A stretch of DNA of 64,000 nt, taken from assembly GCA_021442155.1 (NCBI GenBank), contig CM038228.1, positions 10,209,179-10,273,178 of the forward strand. Direction: 5' to 3'. A program made the position numbers and the translations under genes. Below the pieces are notes generated by a model. The model saw only the letters and a list, made by a program, of their open reading frames with translations. It was not told the origin of the DNA and did not search any database. Positions 46,533 to 59,454 of this stretch are shown piece by piece (the stretch's first letter is position 1; each line of letters opens with the position of its first letter). This DNA comes from Cymbidium sinense. Its lineage: Eukaryota; Streptophyta; Magnoliopsida; Asparagales; Orchidaceae.

Positions 46533-49500
46533 TGCTTGACCTCATTTTGGATGAGCTCTCAACTCCTCCATTTTAGGCATGGACTTCTCTTAAACTTTAT
46601 GAGTTCCTTAGTCCTAAGAAACATCTAGTGATTAGGTGAACACTCAACCTAGCCTAGAGACTTAGAAGAGTTACCCATAGAATAAGTCATGCCTTGGGTG
46701 TTAGGAAAATTTTCTACCCCATAGCTTGAGCCAAATTCCTCACTTCCTCCCTTCAAGTCTCCAAATCAAACTAACTCCAAACTCCAAATCAAATCAACAT
46801 CAAAACTTAAATCAATTCTAACTTAATTGATTTTCTCAAACTCAAATCAATTCCAAATGATTGAAGCTTATGGTTGAAATTCCAAGTTCAAAAATATTTC
46901 CTAAGTCCTTTGATTCCCTCTTATGGACTTAGCCTAAATCAAATCCAAATCAATTCAAATTTAAGAAATGTTCTCATAACCCATTTATATTCTCATTTAT
47001 ATTCACATATATAAATGAAATATAAATTTAAATCAATCAAGCCAAATTCAAAATTCAAATCCAAATCAAAAATCTTTCCTAAGTCACTTTGATTAAATCT
47101 TGGACTTAGCCTAAATCAAATCCAAATCAATTCAAATTCAAGGAATTTTCATAACCCATTTATATTCTCATTTTATATTCATAAATATAAATATAAATTC
47201 AAATATCCAAAATCAATTCAAAAATCAAACTCAAATTCAACCTAAGCCTTCCAAGTCTAAATCTTGAACCTAGCCAAATCAAATTCAAATCATGTCAAAC
47301 CCTTGATTTTTCTTCATGATTCAATCAATCCTACAATCATGAATTCAAATATAAACATAAACTTTAAACATCAAACCAAAAATCAATTCAAAATTTAAAT
47401 CCAAATTCAATTAAAATTCAACCTAAGCCTTCAAGTTAAATTCTTAAACTCAGCCAAATTGAACTCAAATCAAGGCAAACCCTTGATTTTTCTTCATGAT
47501 TCAATCAATCCTTCAATCATGAATCCAAATATAAATACAAACTCCAATCATCAAACTAAAACTAAATTCAAAAATTAAACCCAAGTCAAACTCATGTTCA
47601 CCCTTTGAACTTGAAATTGTCAAATGAATCAAAACCCATTTGACTTCAAATCTCTTGCAAATGGAAATCAAACTCAAATCAAACTTTGACCAAGCCATTT
47701 GACCCACTTAGGCTCACTTGACCCAAAGTGAGCTAAAGTGCCCTTTTGAGCCAAATTCTAATCCTAACCAAATTGGAACTTACCTAAGTCTCACATTGAG
47801 CAACAATCATCATAAGATTATCAATCACTCAAATTGGTCAAACCAAGTCAAACCAATTGACCAAGTCAACACTCCAAAATGAAAACTAAACTAGCCAAAA
47901 ATCACTATTGGCCAAATTGATTGAAACCACATAAAACTCATTCATGATCAATGTTTGAACTTGACCAAGTCATCATTTGAGCTTCCTAGCCCAATTGGCC
48001 ACTTTGACCCAAGTTAACCCAAAGTTGACCTTAAAAGTCAAAATGTGTCAAAACTTGATCTAAGTCAAATTAATTGAAACCAATGGGTCAATTTCATTCC
48101 AAATCACTTATTGAACTTGACCAAAGCTTCAATTGGCCAAACTAACCCAACCCATTGACCTTGAACCCAACTTGACCTATAAGGTTAAATTGAGCCAAAT
48201 ACAAATATAAACCAAATTGATTGGAAATAAAGATACCAATCTATTTCAAATGATCAACCAAATATAATCCAACTCATGATCTAACCCAAATAGGTTGACC
48301 CATTGACCTAAATGAAATCAAATGAACCAAATTCAAATATAAATTAAATTGAACCAAACCAAAGATGCCAAAACATTTCAAATGGTCATATGAACTTTCC
48401 CAACCTTGGTTTGACCTAATTTGACCAATTGGTCAACTTGACCCAAGTTGATTCATTTTGACCTAAATGGGTCAACATAACAAATCATATCAAACCAACT
48501 CCAATGAAACTTGGCCTAACCCATTTTTCAATCATACCAAACATATCCAAATTAAAATCAAGGTCAAATGACCATTGTACCCCTAGGCCATAGGGTAACC
48601 TAAAATCAAAACCACTTGGAATTTGGTCAATTCCTTTTCATGGACACTTGACTTCCTCTTAGTGGACCAAATGGTCACTAATGGACATGGTTCACATGAC
48701 CCAATGGGTTTGGGTCAGCCCAACCGAACCTAAGGCTAAAACTGACCATGCGCATGGACATGAGCACATGGGAATCCTTCCTCCACTCATTTCAAGCACA
48801 TGGGAGCTCCACTACTCCACTCCACACCTAAACTGAATGCCATGACACCTAAAACTAACAAATCCATTGAATAGGGTCAATTGGATCAAAATGGCAAAGG
48901 AGCTCAGTCATCCGATCCTTCAAGGGGAGATATACTCTAATTTCATGTCAACTGATCTCTAGCATTCGACAGTAATAGGAAGTTTTAGCATTCCAGAGCT
49001 CCTCCAAGCTTCCTAGAGCCAATTCAACTTCTCCATTCTTGGTTTCTCTCCAAGCCAAAATGGGGAGGCAAGGAAATCCAACTTAGCCAATACATAAAAC
49101 CAATCCAATTCCTCCTTCGAGCACCTTTAGGGCTTAGTCAACTCATCCCAAACTTCTTCCAAGCTCCAAAGAAGGGAGGTGGGACTTTGGTCAAGACCAA
49201 ATCCATTTGAAGGAGGGCTTGGTCCATAGGAAGATCCAATCAACCAAACCATCTCAAATCTTCAACAAGGCTTCATCTCCACTGAAGCTACCCCATCAAC
49301 TCAAAGTGATAGCCTTGAGGTATGCCTTCAACCCGAGCTTAAACTAGAGAGTGTGTGGTCTTTTGTGAAGTGGATTTCATCTCAAGCAAAGTTAGCCATT
49401 GGATGTGTCCCCCCTTGCATGATGATGCGTGGGTTGAGTTTGAGCTCAATTTGAGCTCAATCGAGCTTGGATCATGCCAAAGGATGGACGGATGTCCTAT

Positions 49501-51340
49501 CCATGGGAAGATTGATCATGGGCCATCCATTACATTTTGGATGGACCATGATCAAGTTACATAGATCCTTGATTTAATCCTATTAATACGGGTTCTCACG
49601 CCGATCCTTGATCGAACGGATGGGGAGAAAGCGCGTAGCTCTGGTGTTGATGCGGCGCTACGATGTGAGAACTTAAGTGACCTCTCCCATCACACCGCAT
49701 GGAAAGCGCATGCCGCGCGGTCCACATGGCGTCGACGGGATTAGTCACATAATTAGGGGATTAATTACCTAATAAGCTTGGAAACTTCAAATATTCATAA
49801 CTAATTGTAAAAAAATTAGAAAAATACAAAATAAAAAGCATTGGAAAGATAATTCAAAGAGAAATATTCTAAAATTAATTTTAATTGATTTTTTTGAAGT
49901 GATATTTTTAATTAGGGTTTTATTGGGAATGTAATTATATTAATTACTCTATAATTATACCACTCATTAATTCCAAACTTTCTAAGGTTGATTAATGGGA
50001 TGATCTACCTCCCATGATTTTCTTAAAATTTATTAATGGTTTAATTGGGGTAATTGTTTGGTTCATTCCTACTACTTTCAATTAAATGATTAATTAACCA
50101 TTTAAATAGTGATAAATCCATTAATTAATTTGATGATTACCTTAGAATAGTGAGTGGACTGGGGAATGAGATTAGGAGTTCTTTCCCATATCTTTTCCCT
50201 AAGCTTATTTCATTTGGACAAAACCTAATTAAAGTACAAATTAATTAAATAATTTAATCACCCAATTAAATGGCTTAATTAATCAAACTTTTCAAAATCA
50301 AAATATTCCGAACTTAATCAATTCATCTTGGGTAGGTACTTAGGTGTTCAATAACCTAAGTAACTTAAAGAAATCAAAATCCAACCCACATGTGTGGAAG
50401 GGTTATGAAAGTACTTAAATTAAATCCTTTAACTTAATTAGTCATTAATTGTAAGCCAATTGCATTATGCCCTTTCTTTCCTAGGTGAATTCGATTTAAA
50501 TTCTTGTGTGATTTTATGTCATACATTGGCTCATAATTATGTGATTATATATATGTTAAAGTGGTGTAAAAGGGTAATTAATACACTTAATTCACACCTT
50601 AACCTAACCAAAGCATAATATTGATCTAATCATTTAAAAATTAAACTAAAACATCATACACATGTGGGAATGGGTTAGGATTAGCAAATCTTCTTAGATT
50701 TTTTAAATTAAAATCAAACTCAAACAAAATTCAAACTGTCCTTAAAATAAATTTGATTTACTTTAAATAATCTTATTCATAGGATTGTCTTTAGGAATTA
50801 ATTAAGGTGAGTGAATTTACATTGCTTTCATCTATTTATTTTCTAGCATGCTAAATGTGTATGCCAAATGAAATTCATGCATTCATGCTTCTTTAAAAAA
50901 TTAAATTAAAAAATGAAATGTTTCCTTTATATCAAATTATATGTTTTGGCTAAAGTAAGGATATGAATGACTATTATCACTATTAAATCATAAATTATTT
51001 TCAAAACTTATGAATCAATTATCAAAACTAGAAGGTATGCTACTTATAATTATTTATGAGCATGCATGTGAGCAAAATATAAAGATGTACATAGTGTGGC
51101 TTTCCTTCTGTTTTCTTTTAGCATAGTATTGAATAGGATTTGGCAAAAGTGTATAGTTCATTTGAAAAAAACATAACACTTGCTTAAATCCTTTCCTATT
51201 CATTCCTATGTTATTACTTAAGAAGGGAATCCACACATACACATATAAATTGCATAAATAAATCAAACAAATAAACACAAACTTTTGCATCTTTCTTTTT
51301 TCCATTCATTTCTTTTGTACATGCATATGTAATTAAGGAA

Positions 51341-51425
51341 AGTGGTATATTAGTCTGACAACCCTGGAGACTTTAATCCCTAAGTAGGTCTTGTGCCTTA
51401 CACCCTTGGTGCTAACAATGGCCAT
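51341..51425 (+). repeat. Single internal cassette of copy C
   Basis: ggtatattagtctgaca, ctttaatccctaagtaggtc and cccttggtgct follow the cassette order of copy B, but only once. Confidence 0.65.
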
Positions 51426-52399
51426 ACTCACTTATGCCTTTCATACATATAATGCATGTGAAAAAATGGATAAAAAGAAATCCTTCTTTTCTACTTAATG
51501 AAAATCATGCATCATAAGGCATCTAAAATTTCTAAAGTAACACTACTTAGCATTCATCATTAAGGTATGCTAAACATTCCTATCTGCATCTATAGATTTG
51601 CTTAGGATTCATTCATATGCATGTTACACATGTTGGGAAAGAAATGAAGTGATGATATGTGATAGTATTTCACATTACTTAATCTTAAAATGCTTTTTTT
51701 TAATAAGTTTGTTTAGGAAAAAATCTAAACTTAGGATTAATTAAAACACATAATAAAACATTCACTAAATAAGAATCAAATATGAATCTACCTTAGAAAT
51801 TAGGTAGGAGGAAAGAGAAGTTCTTCTCTTTTCCTCTCTACAACACTTAGTAATTAATCCTAGGTTCATTCAAACTTAATCAAAACACAAAATAAAAACC
51901 CCAAATCAATTTAACAACTTAAATGAAACTACTCTCTAACTTGAACATTTTCATACTTAGAAAATCTAAACCTTAAAGCCATAGCTAAACATACCACACA
52001 AACCTTAAATGGCACACACATTAGGCTAAGTCACCATTTCTAGCTTTAGGTTGTGATGCTTTGATGCTTGAGATATTATCCTATGTTGTGAATAAATGAC
52101 ATGATGATTTAGTCTAATCATTATCAGAAATTGTGTAATAAAAAATATAAAATTGTCAGGGTGCTTATACCCTAAGCATAATCCAAATAGTGTGGACCCA
52201 TAGTGCATATACATGCTTGGTATTGTATGGTTTGTTTAGCTAATCTCTATTTTGTGTTTTAGTTAGATTTTTTCTCATTTTCATGTACTTTGCAATTAGA
52301 TTTAAAATGATTATTATGGGGGATTAGGATGGGCATTGATTATAAGATTACATCTTATATACTGTGAAGCCTTTGGAGCAACCACATTCCAATCATGCA

Positions 52400-52466
52400 A
52401 AAGAAGGAACCAAAAGAAAAAAAGAAGAAAGAAGAAAGAAGAAAAGAAGAAAGAAGAAATGAAGAA
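52400..52466. repeat. (AAAGAAG)n purine run in copy C
   Basis: Irregular aaagaag/aagaaa repeats, just upstream of the core promoter-like block at 52512. Not seen at the same place in A or B. Confidence 0.85.
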
Positions 52467-52511
52467 TGATGACTCATAATATGAATTCCTTGCTTAATTA
52501 TAATTAATTCA

Positions 52512-52537
52512 TTTATAAGGGTTGTATAGGGTAGAGC
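52512..52537 (+). promoter_or_regulatory. TATA/GGTAGAGC core promoter-like block of copy C
   Basis: TTTATAAGGG, then TATAGGGTAGAGC. It corresponds to 28108-28130 (A) and 41284-41304 (B), with an apparent 8-base insertion between the TATA word and GGTAGAGC. Confidence 0.5.
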
Positions 52538-54028
52538 TTCTACCCAATTTACTTTTGGGTTTGTGTGGAGCGACCATAAATGGTCTTTTATTCTATTGCT
52601 AGTTTTATAAATTGATTGATGTTTGTTTAATTTGTGCATTAAGATGTATCTTTCCTAGTTTCTTCCTTGCTTTAATGTATGGATGAATGAAGATTAGGCT
52701 CTTAGGAAAAGTAAATTTTCTACCAAACTAATCAATTCATTAAAATAAACAACTCATAACCTCATTTAAAGCCTAAGTTAAAATCAAGATAAAAGAATCA
52801 ACAACCCCACGGATGTGTACTTTCTTTTCTAACATCATGCATAAAAGTATATTATTTCACTCTTGATTGGAGGCTTCCACCTTTGCAAGAGAGAACTTGG
52901 CTTGACCTGAGAGCCATGGTGGAAACACACCTCCTTATCTTTCTATTTTGGCCCATAATCTAATTTCTCATGCATTAGGCATAAAGAATCCTAAAACCTT
53001 TGTCAAACTGATTGTCCAAAATAAAAATAAAATATATAAAAAATTTGTATTAAATTTAAGTCATCAAAGCATGCCCTTACATGATCTAGTCTCTTAGAGA
53101 GTGTATTTAAGGATTTAGTCTCTTTCTAAATAAATAACAAGCTTAGCTATCTTGCATAAACATATGACTTGTCTACATTTTTAAAATCATAGGAGAGTTA
53201 GTAGGCCACCCCAGCATTGTAAGTCTAATAGTTGGGTGGTTTATCCTCTCTTATGGAGGTAAACTAAATACCCATTTTATTTTTTTAGATTTAGGTCATG
53301 CTTTTGGTCCTCAAAGCTCACTAGATTTATGTTTGAGGTTACTACTTTTATGCTATAAGCAAAAATCTTCACCTCTTAGGCATTTTCATAACCTTGTATT
53401 ATAAATTGTAAGCCTTACATTTCTAATAAAAATTTAACTCAAACAAATTAATTCAATTTCAAAAATATAAAGCCCAATCAGATAGTTTGGGATGCTTACT
53501 AGGCTTCCTAGTATCTTAAGCATCACCTACTTATTTGCATTTGGCTTCGATAAGAACTCCCTCCTCTTGATCGATCCCACTTGACTTTCTAAAAATAAAC
53601 CAATCGATTGATAGTCCTACCTTTCAAAATCTTTGGAGACAATGATCATTTACCTTAATCGAGAGTATTCCTAAAGAATCATGTTCCTTAGGATGTAATT
53701 AACTATGGGGGCTTGCCCCTATAGGGAACTTAACGAACCCGGCTTATAATAAACTCTGCTTTACTTTTTCTTGTAAAGTAGGGGAAGAATCTTTAGTACA
53801 TTCTGAATTCCCATAGTCCTTAAGAGTCCTTATTGAGGTGATTAGGTCCATTGTAGGGTGGTGACTTTATCTCTCGAGATAGTACACTTTTCTAAATGTC
53901 GCACCCGATCACCTAATAAGAACATCATCTGGATATGCTGTCCCAACAAGGCATATTTTATATATCTCTATTTTCATTCATCCTCTTTTCCCAAAAAGAA
54001 AAGGGAGATAGATGAAGGCGAAGATGTA

Positions 54029-54033
54029 TAGAA
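54029..54033. repeat. Candidate target duplication of copy C (right)
   Basis: TAGAA; the integrase reading resumes immediately after it. Confidence 0.6.
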
Positions 54034-54715
54034 TAATTTCACTACAAGTACTAAATTACAAAGACTACATTTCATCCACAAAAGATGGGCAATCAACAAC
54101 AATTGTGTATTAGAAGATTTGTTGAGGTTGTGCATTTTGGATTTTGGCGTAGTTGGGAAGATCATATACCTTTGATAGAGTTTGCCTATAATAACATATA
54201 TCAATGTAGTATCCAAATGGCTCCTTATGAAGCTTTGTATGGTAGAAAATGTGGACTCCTTTGAGTTGGCTTGAAATCAAAGAAAGACATTAATGGGACC
54301 GAATTGATTGATCAAGTGAGTGGAAAGATTAGAATTATCAAAGAGATTGAAAGTCGCACAAGATGATAACAAAAAATATTATGACCCCAAGCATAAGATG
54401 ATAGAATTTCAAGGAGATTTTGTAGAAGCACCTATGAAAGGTATATCCAGATTTGGTCAAGGTGGAAAGTCGAAGTCATTACATCATTTGAAATTAAAAA
54501 GTTGAAAGGTTGCTTAGCTTTGCCACCAAATATGTCTGATATACACAATATTTTCATGTCAATGCTTGAATATCACATAAGAAGATTGAAAAGAATCTAA
54601 CTTATAAAGAGAATTGAGAGAATAGACCTTTCATGAAGGTGAGACAGCCACTTGGGAAAGGGATGAAGCGAATTCTATATTTTTACTCATTGATCAAGAA
54701 ATTTTGAGGACAAAA
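54034..54715 (+). pseudogene. Integrase C-terminal half and chromodomain-like tail of the chromovirus
   Basis: After the insert the reading gives TTFHPQ and KDGQSTTI. The usual motif is DGQSERTI, so the two codons containing the third catalytic residue (Glu) are missing. Next come LIEFAYNN, IQMAPYEALYGRKCG, and near 54320-54505 RLKVAQDDNKKYYDPKHKMI and GISRFGQGGKS, the conserved integrase end. Around 54645, ACCACTTGGGAAAGGGATGA-like sequence corresponds to the EATWE of a chromodomain tail. The frame then runs out in aggacaaaatttttataagg next to the polypurine tract. Frameshifts are present between these motifs. Confidence 0.8.
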
Positions 54716-54721
54716 TTTTTA

Positions 54722-54736
54722 TAAGGATGGGAGAAT
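54722..54736 (+). other. Polypurine tract before the chromovirus 3' LTR
   Basis: AAGGATGGGAGAAT directly precedes TGTTAGGCATG, as expected for the plus-strand primer of gypsy elements. Confidence 0.6.
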
Positions 54737-54888
54737 TGTTAGGCATGTATTTATCTAATAATATATATTAATAATAATTAATTTCTTAATTATATTTATA
54801 ATTTAATTAAACTAGTAATTAGCCGTAAACCGTAGTTTCACTATAGCTAGGACTAGTAAACGCACTTACCTCGGAATGCATTGGCTTA

Positions 54889-54890
<2 letters not shown>

Positions 54891-54925
<35 letters not shown>
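54891..54925. repeat. (AT)n microsatellite in the LTR
   Basis: A pure AT run of about 35 bases, directly before the GC-rich island. Confidence 0.95.
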
Positions 54926-54929
<4 letters not shown>

Positions 54930-55373
54930 ATCGATCGATCCATGCATATCTTCCTTCGATCTACTTCTGCTCACCCTTTCATGCAAGAGATGAGAGGCGC
55001 GAGGCAGAGAGGGGTTGTAGGAGGGTCCGGAGGGGTTGTTGGTGGGTCCGGTATTACGCGGCCGGATGATTGTGGGGAACATGAGCTTCTCACGCGGAGG
55101 GAGCCATCCCACGATGAGGATCGCATGTCGCGGCGGGTAGGGGCTACCGAGGAAATGAAAGGTAATACGTTTATTTCTTTTTTTTATATATAGATAGTTA
55201 TTATTTGGTAAAAACTGAAACGATATTTATTATTTTTGTATATAAAAAAATTAATTTGAAATAAATTAGGATATTTTTATGGAATTAAATAAAGTATTAA
55301 TAAATTTCGTTATGTTAGCTAAAGTGAAATGTGGATTGATAAAATATTGGAAAACATTGAATTTATGGATTTT

Positions 55374-55374
55374 A

Positions 55375-55461
<87 letters not shown>
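55374..55461. repeat. (AT)n microsatellite in the LTR
   Basis: About 88 bases of AT repeats with two phase breaks (near 55399 and 55421). Confidence 0.95.
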
Positions 55462-55464
<3 letters not shown>

Positions 55465-56883
55465 GTAGCAATTTAATTGGATTAATTAAAGAATAAAGCT
55501 TTAATTATATTATTTTAAAGATTGAAAGAAAGTTAATTATATTATTATTTTCTTTAAGTAGGATTAAAGCACAAATAAGAAGGGTTATCAGAGGACGCAG
55601 TGACAATGTCACGCTCACAGTAAGTTTTAATAAATGATAATGAATCATTGTAATAGGTGATTGATTAGTTGTTTGAAATTTCAGTTTTTGAAACATCAAG
55701 CTTTTTGGAATAATATTCGTATGAGGAAAAGCCCTGTTGATATTGTTTATATGCGTAAGAGGTTTCAGACATCACGTTTTGCGAGAGAAGTTTGTCACTT
55801 AGGTAAGATTTGTAAATTCTAATATAGATATATTTATCTTTCTCTGCAATGTCATTTAGTATAATATTAATTGTCTACATTATATGTTTTATTTGAAACC
55901 AAGACATATGCATAATTTCATATTTATGTCATTCAGTGATAAATTTGTTTTGTTTCTTGTTGCATATCCATAATTAGTATATATTTTCAATTTATTTATG
56001 AGCATATTGCATATTGTATTTCCCATTGTTGAAAACATGGGCATGCAATAACTTAACTTATACATGTCATGTGTTAGTAATCAGGAAATTCGTGAAATGT
56101 TATGATATTACCTGCGTAGGAATTGGGACAAAAGGGTTCCCAGTGAGGAAAAAAGGTCCTCAAATGTTATGAGATTGAGCAAAAGAGTCTCCTATAGAAA
56201 AAAAGGAAATTTCATGTAATGTATATGTTATGATATGTTCGCCAATGAATGTGATAATGACACATGACATAAATTTTAAGGTATTATGACTATATATATG
56301 TGTTATGCAGTAATGTGTATATCATGTTTCAGACAGAGAAGAATCGCTAATAAGCTAATGTGTTACTATGCAAACCAATGATTATGCACGCAACATTTAT
56401 TTTAATTATCTAATTAGTATGCATATTAATATTCCACTCTTTGATAATTCAAATCTATAGTAGATTGCTTATCTTACTAAGTCATATGACTTAATAGTTG
56501 ATTATAACTGTTTTCAGGGAAGGGTAAGGAGAAGGTGGAGGAGTAGGTTTTGCCCCCTTTTTGGAAGTTGTGGAGAAATATTATAAATAAATTTTGGAGG
56601 TAAGTTCAGTAATTTTTAATAGTATTATTTTGATATTCATCATTTTAGATGTAGTTGGTACGAAAAGTTTCAATTTGGGTTGTTTATATGAATTTGGTAG
56701 ATTTATTGTTTAAATATTCTTATGATATGATGGGTAAATTTAGACATGCTGATCTTTTATACTATTATGGTATGTAAAATTTTAATAATATTTGTTTAAG
56801 AAAAATTCAGTCACCTAAATTTACTCTCTCTGTTAAATCTCTTTCGATGAGTCTTAGGTTATCGTTTGGGATGTGACATAGAC

Positions 56884-58616
56884 CTTGTCAACTCTGCTTG
56901 CCTACTAACAAAAGATCAAGTCAATAGCTAGAATTTGTGATTATATTTTTCATATCAAAATAATGAGTTTAGAATTTTAAATAAGAAATTCTTCTATTAA
57001 GACCTTTGATGGTCGTATGTAAATGTAAAATAAATTTACTCTTTTAATGATTGAACACTCAACTTATAATCAATCCTGTGAACTCCTACCCCTACTAGAA
57101 GGATTGGATTGAGTATGTGGGACTTATGACTTCGCCATGTAGATAAAACAACCCATATAGATCTATTTTTAATTTCATTGAATTTTATGCAACTTGTAGA
57201 ATTTGCATGTTTTGTAGGCATTCAAAGATATGCCCCAAGGCTTTTTGTATAACGTGTAGATTGATAAAGAAATATTTGTACACTCATTTAGATATTATAT
57301 TAACTTTCTTTGAGATCGCATATAATCTATTTTATTATTTGCATGGATTTCAAAGTATTAATTTTAAACATATGTATGCCTTATAGTACATGCCATATTT
57401 ACTTCATTTGAAATTTCATATTATTAACACATGCTTCAACACAATGTATTTTAGCTTATGGTCGTTGATGAGCCCTTTAATATAATGGCATTGAATGCAA
57501 ATACATCTCACCATATAACCATTGTATCCACTAAGTAGATGATGTACATTTCAATATCATAGTTTAGATACCATGCTACTTCAAAATGTGTGCTAAAATT
57601 CATTTATTTGCATGCACTATGACATGAAATTGAATATGGATGTACGCTCGCTTTGGTACATACTAATCACATTCTTAAATCATTTGCACATATTTTAATG
57701 TGATATCCTGAATGTTAAATTATATTGAGATTTGTCCAAATTTAATTAGCTTGCATATACTTCCACATAATATATTTAAATCTGAGATTATCTTTATATG
57801 CATGTTAGACCCTCTAACAATTGATTTGCACATATTTCAATATAACATGCCTTAGTATGAAGATGGGGATACCTTGAATTTTATTTTTTTTCATTTTTTA
57901 TTTTAAATTATTTTCATAGCTTTTAATGTAAAGATTTTAAAAATATATTACCTTGGGAAGTACACATGACAAGTTTAATCAAACATTTCATGAGGGATTC
58001 TCATCATTTTTTATCTTTTATGCTTATAAATTTAGAAATAAGAAATCGACAAAAGAATCCCTCTCTTATTTATAAATAGAGGTGGAGATGAGGTTCATTC
58101 CCACAATCCTTCTCATTTGCATTGATACTTGAAGTTTGAGTAGGTTTGAGTTATTAAAGTTTGGAGCCCTTGTTCAATTGTTTGTTTATAGGTATGTATC
58201 TCAATCCCCCCTCCACCCCTTTATCTTGTAATCTTCATTTTTAAGTTTAATCATTTAATTTGAATCATTTTTTTAACATTTTAGAAGATTATTTGATTTT
58301 ATTCCCTACAAATTTATTTTGTCTAATATTGGTCTCCCGTATACATATATTTTTTTTGCATTACTCCGACAGCATTCCGGCATCACCTCCCAAGGTGGGG
58401 AGTCGCACGAGAATACTGGGCCTACCCACCATACCAAAAAAAGTGTGTATGGGAGGTGCAAGCACCACGGACATAAACATCATCCTACCATGCCAAGAAA
58501 GACGCATATATGATATTTAACCTACACAAAAATGACACATTTCCCAGCCACGCTAAGAGAGACGTGTATGAATACTTAAATTTCACAATATCTGTATTTT
58601 ATCTCAACACATTATA
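56884..58616. other. AT-rich spacer with a promoter-like TATA block
   Basis: No protein-like frame was found. A TATA-like word, ttatttataaatagaggtgg, at about 58067-58086 is followed by gaggttcattcccacaatcc, the look of an LTR promoter and start region. Near 58488-58585 two related blocks, catgccaagaaagacg and cacgctaagagagacg, lie about 60 bases apart. The parent element is not identifiable. Confidence 0.5.
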
Positions 58617-58621
58617 TTTTC

Positions 58622-58673
<52 letters not shown>

Positions 58674-58912
58674 GAAAAAATAAAGTCATATAATGAAAGA
58701 AAATCCTTCTCGGTTTGGAGAGAAGTAGAGAAACAGAGAGAGAGAAAGAGGGAGGGAGAGAGAATGAGCAAGAGGTTTGTTGCAAGTTTCTCTTTATTTT
58801 GATTTTGAGGGATAGAGAGAGAAGAGAGAGATAAAAAAGATAAATTTTTTGTAACAAAACAAAAAAAACTTTTTTTTTTATTTTCGTATTTTTTGTTTTG
58901 TGAGACGGAAGA

Positions 58913-58964
<52 letters not shown>

Positions 58965-59155
58965 AAGTAAAAAAATAAAGAAAAATAAAAAAATATATCC
59001 TTCTAGGTTTGGAGAGAAGCAGAAAGAGAGATAGAGAGAGAGAGGAAAGAGAGAATGAGCAAGAGGTTTCATGTCTCTTTTTGTCTCATTTTTTTCAATT
59101 TTGAGGGTTATAGAGAGAAGAGAGAGAGAGAATGATTGAGAGGTTTGATGTAAAA
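58617..59155. repeat. (AG)n-bearing tandem duplication, period about 295 bp
   Basis: Two blocks (58624-58860 and 58916-59150) each start with an (AG)n run of 45-47 bases. Each then contains aatccttctcggtttggaga or tatccttctaggtttggaga, agagaatgagcaagaggttt, and a second GA run. A partial third unit, gaatgattgagaggttt, lies at about 59132. The Ser/Leu-rich frames here are artefacts of the repeat. Confidence 0.85.
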
Positions 59156-59454
59156 AAATACCTTGTTTTTTTTGTGAATGAGAGATAAGGAATAGTATAG
59201 TGAATGCGTGGGGTTGTTGGTCAACATGGTTTGAAGGAGTTGGGACTTGGAGGGCAGGCTGAGAGCAAATGAGCTAACGAGGCTTGTAGCAAGGAAGAGG
59301 CTAGTGGTAAGGGATTAATTTTTTAAATTAATCCTAATTAAAATTTAATTTAGTTAATTAGGCATAAAAATTTTTAATTTTAGGCCTAGTTGTCCATTGA
59401 ATGGGCGACTAGAGCTGACGTGAACGTGCAACTGATTTTGGGACAATTTTTTTT
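59156..59454. other. Unassigned spacer
   Basis: Moderately GC-rich to 59310, then aattaatcctaattaaaatt-type AT DNA. No gene or repeat boundary is evident. Confidence 0.5.

Larger units (their letters stand above)
46533..54028 (+). mobile_element. Copy C of the non-coding, LTR-like 7-kb repeat family
   Basis: It starts TGCTTGACCTCATTTTGGAT and follows A and B in block order: a TTGACC-rich tract (47580-48740), an AATTAATTAA-rich tract, one cassette (51341-51425), a TATA/GGTAGAGC block (52512) and the taattaactatgggggcttg block (53696). TAGAA lies on both sides (46528-46532 and 54029-54033). Removing the insert brings the integrase halves together, leaving about five extra codons against the usual spacing, so the right border may be off by up to 15 bases. 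No protein-like frame is present. C does not end in CA under this placement. Confidence 0.72.
44397..56878 (+). mobile_element. Decayed chromovirus (Ty3/gypsy), 5' part lost, 3' LTR present
   Basis: On the plus strand the order is RT (44484-45240), RNase H (45400-45860), integrase (45880-46532), insertion of copy C (46533-54028), rest of integrase (54029-54500), a chromodomain-like tail (54600-54715), a purine-rich tract and the 3' LTR (54737-56878). The pol order and the tail ending near the polypurine tract fit Del/Tekay-like chromoviruses. Coding is broken by stops, many explained by C-to-T or G-to-A changes. The 5' end is lost at the gap. Confidence 0.85.
54737..56878 (+). mobile_element. 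3' LTR of the chromovirus (about 2.14 kb)
   Basis: It starts TGTTAGGCATG after the polypurine tract and ends GGGATGTGACA, both typical of chromovirus LTRs. It contains two (AT)n runs (54891-54925, 55374-55461), a GC-rich island (54950-55165) and ttttcagggaagggtaagga near 56512. TAGAC (56879-56883) would be the target duplication, but the 5' LTR is missing, so the pair cannot be checked. Confidence 0.7.

Noticed and set aside
58612..59072. Leu/Ser-rich minus-strand frames
   Set aside because: Produced by the (AG)n runs; no coding signal.
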